A stretch of DNA of 64,000 nt. It comes from Laccaria trichodermophora (taxonomy: Eukaryota; Basidiomycota; Agaricomycetes; Agaricales; Hydnangiaceae). Within the stretch, counting starts at the first letter, position 1. Each line of letters starts with the position of its first letter. Shown here one piece after another: positions 57,401-64,000 of this stretch. Location of the stretch: contig JACTVC010000050.1 of NCBI GenBank assembly GCA_018417955.1, forward strand, positions 62,001 to 126,000, in the 5' to 3' direction. Below the pieces are notes generated by a model. That model did not search any database. It saw nothing but the letters and a program-made list of their open reading frames with translations, and had not been told where the DNA came from. The translations under genes were made by a program, and so were the position numbers.

Positions 57401-60400
57401 GACCGTCAATCTGTGTGTTTATCATTGAATTGCATCAAAAAGGTTGATACAATGATCAAGTACCTTGTAGACTCACTCCAAAGCTATGAGACTGGCCATG
57501 GGAATGCACTCTGTCCCATTCCGAACGAGGCTGACAAGGGCTTCATGGGGGAGCATGTCAATCAGGCACCACCATCAACCGAAGAAATTCGTCAATGGAA
57601 ACTCGCTATGGATCGCAGTCTCAACAATGCTGTTTCTGAGATAGTGGGACAGGTGACAGCTGCCTTTGCAGGCACTCGGCTCTCTCAATCCCCCAGCCCT
57701 GAGCCAGACATGGCCACGACACCGTCATCTAACAGTGTTGCACTCCAAGAGCGAACTATCTGCCATGGTCGAGATAGCCGCCTCTCGATCTCAATGCCAT
57801 ACTGTGATATAGGATTGGAAGGGAATGCCCAGAGGCCATAGTCAAACAGTGGTATATAGCTAGATTTGGATATCTTACATAATATATTGATCTTTTGTCT
57901 TGAACCACCACCTTGTCAGCAGTCTTGCCATCCTCTTGCACTACATGTAGTGCTTTGTATAACTGTACTTCCTACAGTATGCATAATCATGTTGGGCCAG
58001 CTGAGTATCTTGTAACTGCTCATTGCTCACTCATGGGTGTTGATCCCAGATCCACCCATTCTTGCCTCCTCCTTCCCTCTTGGCTTCAGCTATGCGAGAA
58101 GTTCAGAGTGAACGCTTCATAATGGTGGGGGCACCGCGGACTTCACCAAAGCATGGTTGAAGTCTGCATTTCTTGGTAGAGGGAGAGCTGGAGAGTTGTG
58201 GGAATGCGCCAGCTCATCACAGGAGGAACCTTAGCATGGAGGGTAGCTGCTGCTTGCGCACTTCGCGGCGGGCTTATTACTTCATGTGAAAGGGCTCATC
58301 CATCCTTCAGTTGGATGAACCATTGACTTTAGCTTGTGCTTGCACAGCTGGTTGAGGTTTGTTCGATTGGGGTGCTGCGCTGACTCTGAGCAGCTGGGCT
58401 TTGGGATTTCGCGACTACGCGGCCTGAAGTCTACTGTGAGGAGAGTTCCTACTCACCTATGTCTGGATTCCGCGACTATGCGACCATTGACTTGGTGAGG
58501 AGGTTGCCCACAACCAGTGTTGCCTGCTGCTTTGCGCTGCTTCACTGTCTCTCAGACTCCACCTGTTCCTCAACCATCTCCCTTGTCTTTTAGCATCTAG
58601 GCCTCTCAAGAACAGCCAGATGTTCATTGACATCCCTCCAGTTCAGTCTACTGCTCTGGAAATTATGTGCTATGCCCTACTATGCTTCTCTCCCAATCTC
58701 TGCTGTTTTCTTGCTTGAGGAATGAGTGTTCTCATCCTCCTTACTTCTCTATGAACTCTCTGGAATGGCTCTTCTTGGTTTCTGAATGGTTAGAAGGGTT
58801 TGGAGTGGTTTTGGGTTGGATGGGGTTGATGGGACATCAACATGGGACTTATTCACATCATATCTTGCCAACCGATGCCCCGATTGCTCTCGTCTCTTTT
58901 GCGCTGGGAGGCCCTCGTTCATACCTTTCTTTGGACCCCCTGAACTCGCCAAACGGTCGCGTATTGGCTGCGCTTCACCTACTTCAGCCTGGTATGACCA
59001 AAATGAACATATCTCGTCCGTTCTCGGCGAGATCCTCGTCGTTCCTTTTGTTCTTTGGCTCGTTTTGAAGCCACGGTCAATGCGCTTCTGGGAAGCCCTC
59101 ATACGCGTCAAACGGACGAGCGGTTCCTGTGTTACAGCACCATCCCTCCAACAACCACTTACATGTGACTTGTTCATGTCATATCTCGCCAACCAACACC
59201 CCGATTGCTCTCGTCTTTTTTGCGCTGGGAAGCTCTCGTTCATACCTTTCTTTGGACCCCATGAACTCGCCAAACGGTCACATATTGGCTGCGCTTCGCC
59301 TAGTTCAGCCTGGCATGGCCAAAATGAACATATTTCGTCCGTTCTCGACGAGATCCTCGTCGTTCCTTATGTTCTTTGGCTTGTTTTGAAGCCACGGTCA
59401 ATGCGCTTCTGGGAAGCCCTTATACGCGCCAAACGGACGAGCGGTCCTTGTGTTACAGTGCCATCTCTTCAACAACCATTTCCCCATTCCTATTGTCATA
59501 ACCTGCTCGCATCGGACGCTCTATAGCCCGTTTGAAACGCCTGAATCGTACCTTTCCGACGCACCTATTCACGTCGATAACGGACAACAGCCTGGTCTGC
59601 AGTATGCATTTACTCCAGAACTGCAGTTTCTGGGTATTACCTCTCTATCTCGACAACCACGGCTCGTCACGATACGCAAATTATACCGTTGGAAAGGCGT
59701 CGTTCGTAGCTTTCGAACAGGTATTTGATCCCCAGGAACGGGCCAGAAATCACTACGCTATGCTCAAACACATTTTTGGCTACCTCAGGATCTCCCCTCT
59801 ATTTGGGGTGTTAAGACTTGATTGGAGGACTCTTATGGGCAGGGGAGACACCTCAACTGGTTGAGAGTTGCTGCTTGCACATTACGCGGCGGACTCTTCT
59901 TCAGTCATGGTAACCTTCTGGCTCCATCAGAAGGCTGATTGCTGCTTGCGTGTTGCATGGCGGATCAGTGTGGAGGAGTTGCAGCTCGCGCATTACGCGG
60001 CGGACTCTTCTTCAATCATGGTAACCTTCTGGGTCCCTCAGAAGTACTGATTGCTGCTTGCGTGTTACGCAGCGGATCAGTGTTGAGGAGTTGCTGCTCA
60101 CACATTATGCGGCAGACTCTTCTTCAATCATGGTAACCTTCTGGCTCCTGATTGCAGCTCGCATGTTTTGCGGCGGATCAGTGTTGAGGAGTTGCTGCTT
60201 GCACATTATGTGGCAGACTCTTCTTCAATCATGGTAACCTTACAGATTGCTGCTCGTGTGTTGCATGGCCTGTGTCCACTCTGGGGGGCAAAATTTATGA
60301 CAACATTTTTTTCCCCTCCTTTCCTTTGACCTCTTATCATTCCTACCCAACATGGCACCACCTTTACCCACTCAGACACCAACTTAGGATCATGGCTTGT

Positions 60401-61888
60401 AATTTTCCACTGCACGATCTCTTTGCCTCTATCCTCCCTGGCTTGATTCTTGAGATTCGCACACTGGAAAAGTGGGGGGCTGTAGGGGAGTATAGGTGGA
60501 AGATGGGAGGAGAGGCGCAAGCCTCTATCCCATTACACGCTCCCCACGTCCAGACGACACACCACAATGGAAGCAAGCTACATCATCTTGATGGGTAGAG
60601 GGAGTTGAGTTGGGATCAATGATCTGAGTGGAGAGGCGCAAGCCTCTATCACACTATACATGTCTTATGCCCAGACCACAAGTATGATGGAAGCATGCTA
60701 CACCATCTTGATGGGGAAAGGCAATGGAGTTGGGATGGATGACCTGGAAGCCATCCACTTGCATGGTTTCCCAGTACTCATGGTTATACATCACTGAAGA
60801 GAGAATGGGAGGATCATATGGGTATTTCTGGGTTAAGCTGGGAGCTTACAGTGACCAGCTTTCCAGATAGCAAATTATTTGGGGCCAAATTTTTTCTTTC
60901 TTTTATTCATCTTCTTTGCTTTGCTACCTTTTGGTCTCATTTTATCCTGATATTCACTCTGGGGGGCAAGAGGATTTCTATTCTATTATTCTTCCCCACC
61001 ATTGTTTTCCTTACATGCCCTCTGGACATTGGGGGGCTTTGTGATATAGGATTGGAAGGGAATGCCCAGAGGCCATAGTCAAACAGTGGTATATAGCTAG
61101 ATTTGGATATCTTACATAATATATTGATCTTTTGTCTTGAACCACCACCTTGTCAGCAGTCTTGCCATCCTCTTGCACTACATGTAGTGCTTTGTATAAC
61201 TGTACTTCCTACAGTATGCATAATCATGTTGGGCCAGCTGAGTATCTTGTAACTGCTCATTGCTCACTCATGGGTGTTGATCCCAGATCCACCCATTCTT
61301 GCCTCCTCCTTCCCTCTTGGCTTCAGCTATGCGAGAAGTTCAGAGTGAACGCTTCACACATACCCTCCTAGGCCATCCAGCCGTGCCCAGAGTCTTGGTG
61401 CATCTAGCAGTGGTGACGATACAGACAATTCAGCAGCTGTGCAATCTATGGGGTCTAACCCCCCACCTATCCCTGGTGTTGTCATTCCCAACATGAGGAA
61501 TTGGCGTGATGTGATTCGGCAGTGGGACATTGGTGACGCAGGGATGGTGGCATTGAAGAACTGGCCAAAAGAATGGTACCAGGGCGGCATGAAGAGATAT
61601 ACTGGCTCCTTGTACTCTCAGCGAAAGAAGATTGCGGAAGAGTATGAATGGTGTGTACCATGAGCTTCTGTGGTAATCGGAAGGTTGCTGAATTACAGTT
61701 TTATCAGTTTGGGTTGCGATGAAGATATATTTTGGACAACTTACCCAGCAGCCGATAAGTCTATTAAGGCGCTCCTCAAGGCAATTCGAGTTTGGCACAA
61801 TGAGCGGCGTCGAAGCAAATATGGCACACCCGAGGAGCGAGATGGCTCTCAGGAACAAGAGGGCATGCCTTCTGAATCTGACACCTGA
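54434..61888 (+). CDS. Crypton-type tyrosine recombinase with C-terminal GCR1_C domain, interrupted by an LTR element
   Basis: This is a site-specific recombinase of the Crypton class of DNA transposons. Exon 1 starts at ATG 54434 (an in-frame ATG 39 nt upstream is possible) and encodes the core-binding domain: LQAVHDASLLEFGKSKNTNK, AYAGHIAWGKKFLANVVAER and SYAEGIQGAFADYWDK. After the intron 54820-56454 (which holds E3) come YALDKATSIVTGCPARAP and ALCPTLFVLMLR, then VFEGLSLQNADI. The catalytic domain has EMDMYMHLPRWLKHLE, YTTHCFRRGGAQYRF (His-x-x-Arg), RWWGGW, and YLVDSLQSYETGHG with the likely Tyr nucleophile. An LTR element at 57803-61358 splits the last coding part. Beyond it the frame continues in phase to the GCR1_C DNA-binding block WRDVIRQWDIGDAGMVALKN, WPKEWYQGG and QRKKIAEEYEW. 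A final exon ends at 61888. Apart from the insertion I see no lesion. Confidence 0.85.
54853..56426. mobile_element. hAT-like non-autonomous element E3, 1574 bp, TSD CCCTAGTC
   Basis: CCCTAGTC flanks the element at 54845-54852 and 56427-56434. The ends are CAATACTTTCCATTCCTCCAC and, inward from the right, GAGGTCTTTATTGTCCTCCA. The subterminal units are GGAATCCG/GGATTCCG (54885-54960 and 56215-56400). The G-rich block is at 55266-55490 and the GTCGTC/GTTGACGTGG block at 55500-56050. It carries the counterpart of the E2 palindrome at 56323-56348 and a further near-perfect hairpin at 56172-56213. It lies inside the first intron of the Crypton gene. Confidence 0.92.
56172..56213. repeat. Long hairpin in E3
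   Basis: GCCCAAATCAAGCGTCGGC pairs with its reverse complement across a loop of a few bases, giving a stem of about 20 bp beside the right subterminal array. Confidence 0.8.
57803..58121 (+). repeat. 5' LTR, 319 bp
   Basis: Matches 61040-61358 over its full length with very few differences. Confidence 0.95.
58123..58139 (+). promoter_or_regulatory. Putative primer-binding site
   Basis: TGGTGGGGGCACCGCGG starts one base after the 5' LTR. TGG is the complement of the CCA end of a tRNA, as expected for minus-strand priming. The tRNA is not identified. Confidence 0.65.
58786..59526 (+). CDS. Unrecognised open frame with a duplicated 100-residue block
   Basis: This is a 246-codon frame in the interior of the LTR element. 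Residues from about 22 to 125 and 127 to 228 are near-duplicates: SYLANRCPDCSRLFCAG ... ELAKRSRIGCASP ... ILVVPFVLWLVLKPRSMRFW, then SYLANQHPDCSRLFCAG and so on. This follows from two 300-bp DNA repeats. The opposite strand is also open over 58749-59273, so the frame may be a by-product of repeat composition. It has no similarity to gag or pol that I can see. It may be non-coding. Confidence 0.3.
   Translation: MVRRVWSGFGLDGVDGTSTWDLFTSYLANRCPDCSRLFCAGRPSFIPFFGPPELAKRSRIGCASPTSAWYDQNEHISSVLGEILVVPFVLWLVLKPRSMRFWEALIRVKRTSGSCVTAPSLQQPLTCDLFMSYLANQHPDCSRLFCAGKLSFIPFFGPHELAKRSHIGCASPSSAWHGQNEHISSVLDEILVVPYVLWLVLKPRSMRFWEALIRAKRTSGPCVTVPSLQQPFPHSYCHNLLASDAL
58858..59462. repeat. Two tandem units of about 300 bp
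   Basis: The second unit (from about 59160) repeats the first with about 7-10% differences, including the CTCGCCAAACGGTC and GCCACGGTCAATGCGCTTC landmarks. Confidence 0.85.
59865..60250. repeat. Degenerate repeats of about 110 bp
   Basis: The phrase CGGACTCTTCTTCAATCATGG with GTAACCTTCTGG recurs about four times, with partial copies carrying GCGTGTTRCGCAGCGGATCAG. Confidence 0.75.
61029..61039 (+). promoter_or_regulatory. Putative polypurine tract
   Basis: TTGGGGGGCTT lies immediately before the 3' LTR, at the usual position of the plus-strand primer. Confidence 0.5.
61040..61358 (+). repeat. 3' LTR, 319 bp
   Basis: Matches 57803-58121. It ends CTTCACA, directly before the TSD copy CATAC. 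Confidence 0.95.
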
Positions 61889-62329
61889 TATTTCAGCCTG
61901 CTGACTCATTAGATTGAAGGACACATCCCTTTCCCAGACACAATAAATTTACGGACATCATAGTATGGACACTACCTACACTTTACAGACACCTTGTTTA
62001 ATGCTTTGTATTGGATTGGACAATAAAAAATTAATAGCTATGCAACTCGGAAAGAACCTTCAGCCAAAAGCGACTCAGAGGGACCAGAATAAAGTCAATG
62101 CCCACTGTGCCACTCAAGACTTGATTGGACCCTGTAGTATACAAACAAGAGTCGATGGAGATAATTAACATAAATACAGTGCTGTAGTACAGACAAGAGG
62201 AGAGATGTAGACCCAAGACATTTTACTTCGTGCCCACTAATGAGAACTTGCCCACTAATGAGGACTGTGTAAACACGCTGTCAGCAACGCGGGAAAGGAA
62301 GAGATTTGAGGAATGACATACTTAGATGA
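61889..62329. other. 3' flank of the Crypton gene
   Basis: No coding block is recognised. It may contain the Crypton right boundary, but Cryptons lack inverted repeats and I could not locate it. Confidence 0.4.
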
Positions 62330-62665
62330 AACAAAGTGAAGCGGTAGACATGGCGCGTACTGGAAGCTTCAGTAGCAATGTGTTTGAAGATGTCGTTCAT
62401 GAAGCGATCACCCTGTTGGAGATACCAGTGTCGGGGCGGCCCTGTTTGAGGACTGGAGAGGAGCTAAATTCAGTTTTAGACTTGGTGTATCGAGTGACAC
62501 ACGTACCCTTATAGATGAAAGACGCGTAGATTTCCTTATATACTTTCTTTCGCTTCTTCTTCTCCCCATTAGCAGGCACTGCAGCTTTCGCCGTCGTCTT
62601 GGCTGCCTTCGCACCCTCTGTCAATTTTGGCTTGGAAGCGGTGGAGGCTGGGCTTTGCCAGCAGT
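62330..62665 (-). pseudogene. Histone H2B fragment with retained intron
   Basis: On the minus strand, PKLTEGAKAAKTTAKAAVPA is followed by NGEKKKRKKVYKEIYASFIYK, and the frame reaches a GTACGTG donor near 62514. After an acceptor near 62458 the H2B core resumes as VLKQGRPDTGISNRVIAS. Then come one missing base and MNDIFKHIATEAS. The order and the intron are those of a normal fungal H2B gene. HPDTG has become RPDTG, helix residues after VIAS are missing, and the C-terminal helix is absent. It has no histone function. The intron shows that the fragment came from genomic DNA, not from mRNA. Confidence 0.88.
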
Positions 62666-62699
62666 GGATGCATGCCCGCTGATGGGAACTCTGCAAATA

Positions 62700-63078
62700 C
62701 TATGTCAGCGACATTGGAAAGGGTTCACCAGGCAGAATGAGCCGACTTCACCCATTATGTATATCAAATGCTGCCCTGCTAAACAACGCCAGCGTCGCAT
62801 TCAAAGTATTCAGCATACTATCATGGTGCCCTACAGCCCCGTTGCAATGCACTTCGGAAACTTGGGGTTGTTTGATTAATTAGGGTCTATGGTGCTGTTG
62901 AAAATCGTGGCAGAGCACGTAGCCATGGACATGGCCAGAGATGACGAGATCGATGGAATACAGATTCAGCGTAGTTTCGAACGCTTCTTGACATTCTGCG
63001 CAAATGGGGCCGCTCACGTACCAAGGCCAATGACCAGCTAGGCAGTTGGCGGGGTAAGCAAAGAAAAACAAACCAGCG
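62700..63078 (-). pseudogene. Purple acid phosphatase C-terminal fragment
   Basis: On the minus strand, AGHWPWYVSGPICAECQEAF is followed by YSIDLVISGHVHGY, which contains the metallophosphoesterase GHxH motif. Next come IFNSTIDPN, a stop, SNNPKFP, then after a shift GHHDSMLNTLNATLALFSRAAFDIHNG. The order matches the C-terminal half of iron/zinc purple acid phosphatases. Several stops and shifts are present and the N-terminal half is absent, so it is a dead fragment. It lies directly between histone H2B pieces. Confidence 0.8.
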
Positions 63079-63080
63079 AC

Positions 63081-63228
63081 GAAGCCATACATTCGAAGCC
63101 ATCATTCACGAAGCTTTTGAGGAGGCCATTGCCTTGTTGGAGATACCAGTATCGGGGTGGACCTATTTGAGGAGTTAAAGTGATGCGATGTGTTCAAAGA
63201 AATCACTCACAAAGCTGTTATGGATGGT
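63081..63228 (-). pseudogene. Two further histone H2B C-terminal pieces
   Basis: Piece one (about 63176-63081, minus) reads VHPDTGISNKAMA and then SFVNDGFECMA. Piece two (about 63228-63181, minus) reads NSFVSDFFEHIASL. Both correspond to the H2B stretch HPDTGISNKAM...LNSFVNDIFERIA. They stand head-to-tail, end at the phosphatase fragment on one side and abut the LTR at 63233 on the other. Confidence 0.75.
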
Positions 63229-63232
63229 GCCT

Positions 63233-63773
63233 TGTAGCAGGTATATGGGATTCTATCCTCCCTCTATATCATTTACTTTCCATTACTTAGCATTTGTATC
63301 ACATGACTCCCATCCATACTTGTCAGTAGTAGTCATGTGACAATTTACCTTCTTACATCTCTACCACCACTGCATCTATTGCTTTCTAGCAGGCGTTCTA
63401 TCATAGCTCAAACCAATAGGCAAGTGTTATTGTGTATTAACAGGTCACTGACACTCTGCTCCAAGAGAACAAGTGTCAGCACCAGTTGATCAGGGCAGAT
63501 CTTATCAGATCTGCAGTGCTATCCCTTTCTGTGTCTGTATCCAACCTCTCGTGGATTTCCCAAGAGGTAGCAGGGGTTGTAGCTTTGGATTTCCAGAGTG
63601 ATCTCAACCCTAGCTAGGATACGCCCACATCCAGTCTCATTTCCCCAGTCTTCCTCTCTTTGGACCAAGTTGCAACCAAGATTGCACCTGGGTCTTCACA
63701 CCATTACCATTCCAGCTCGCCATACGACTTTCATCGACAGCTCCCGCATTTAACGCACAGATAGTCCGTTACA
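63233..63773 (+). mobile_element. 5' LTR of a retrotransposon running off the window, 541 bp
   Basis: TGTAGCAGG...CCGTTACA, equal in length to the solo LTR at 33424-33964. The pentamers flanking this copy (TGCCT and AAGGT) do not match. An open frame starts 60 bp downstream and continues to the window edge. This fits a full element whose interior and 3' LTR lie outside the window. Confidence 0.8.
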
Positions 63774-63833
63774 AAGGTGGACACTGTGGGAACTGTCGAC
63801 ATCCTGGCCGGCTGTCTCCACTTTTCTTTTCAT

Positions 63834-64000
63834 TATGCACCCCTCATCTTTCTACAATCTTCGGGCTCGTTATGTCTATACTCCCCTCTATGGCCCTTAC
63901 ACCCTGTCTGAAGCCCTGGAGGGACTTCTTTTTTATTCTCTCAATGAATCTCAAGACTCAATTTCGATCGGTTCCAAAAGGACTTTACGGCATGAGCTCA
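63834..64000 (+). CDS. Partial open frame after the LTR, possible Gag start
   Basis: The ATG at 63834 (MHPSSFYNLRARYVYTPLYG) stays open for 55 codons to the window end. Its place just after a 5' LTR suggests the start of Gag or of a Gag-Pol polyprotein. No domain can be recognised in so short a piece. Confidence 0.45.

Larger units (their letters stand above)
57803..61358 (+). mobile_element. Non-autonomous LTR retrotransposon, 3556 bp, TSD CATAC
   Basis: Two LTRs of 319 bp each (57803-58121 and 61040-61358) begin TGTGATATAGG and end CTTCACA (CTTCATA in the left one). They are nearly identical, so the insertion is recent. CATAC flanks the element at 57798-57802 and 61359-61363. A tRNA-like primer site follows the left LTR and a G-run precedes the right one. 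The 2.9-kb interior has no reverse transcriptase, integrase or protease, so it must rely on a partner. It interrupts the coding sequence of the Crypton recombinase. A solo LTR of the family is at 34374-34692. Confidence 0.95.

Noticed and set aside
58749..59273. Minus-strand open frame of 174 codons in the LTR element
   Set aside because: It is antisense to the duplicated block, is opposite to the element's transcription, and has no recognisable domain.
54434..61888. Starship-type giant element
   Set aside because: The recombinase has the Crypton layout with a C-terminal GCR1_C domain. I see no DUF3435-type captain, nor the usual Starship position and cargo.
1..64000. tRNA or rRNA genes
   Set aside because: I looked for B-box-like GGTTCRANTCC motifs with a matching A box and for conserved rRNA blocks, and found none that I could support.

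Overview
The window is eukaryotic, and most likely from a mushroom-forming basidiomycete (Agaricomycetes). The coding regions are cut by many short introns of about 45-60 nt with GTRAGT donors. The gene families fit: basidiomycete-type membrane P450s, a Pho84-like permease, F-box proteins, a fungal Crypton recombinase with a GCR1_C domain, and a Tad-like LINE. No species can be named from the sequence alone.

The left half (about 1-31.3 kb) is ordinary gene-bearing DNA. It holds one long-TIR element (1401-2998), a phosphate:H+ symporter (4182-6591, +), three paralogous cytochrome P450 genes on the minus strand (6783-9309, 22502-24985, 26584-29067), a secreted proline-rich repeat protein (12930-15282, -), decayed F-box genes (17010-20660, +), a divergent Rho-type GTPase (21494-22320, +) and a 2H-phosphoesterase/AKAP7-like protein (30111-31314, +). 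P450 copies B and C also share upstream sequence, and all three P450s carry a TATATAG box 50-52 nt upstream of the ATG.

The right half (about 31.3-64 kb) is a transposon nest. In order it contains small inverted-repeat elements; a dead Tc1-like element carrying two solo LTRs; a mariner-type element containing a miniature LTR element, whose 5' LTR is split by a 5.1-kb giant foldback palindrome; a 5'-truncated LINE with a 16-bp target-site duplication (TSD); a decayed casein kinase 1 copy; a decayed GEN1/Rad2-type nuclease gene; a Crypton tyrosine recombinase gene interrupted by a 3.56-kb LTR element; broken histone H2B and purple acid phosphatase fragments; and the start of another LTR retrotransposon.

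The most unusual signal is a family of 1.57-1.76-kb non-autonomous, hAT-like elements. Each has an 8-bp TSD and related ends. One copy sits inside an intron of each of three consecutive genes (CK1, GEN1-like, Crypton). Two of the three TSDs lie on a splice junction and so duplicate it. The copies share a G-rich block followed by a GTCGTC block, but each has its own version of the iterated subterminal motif.
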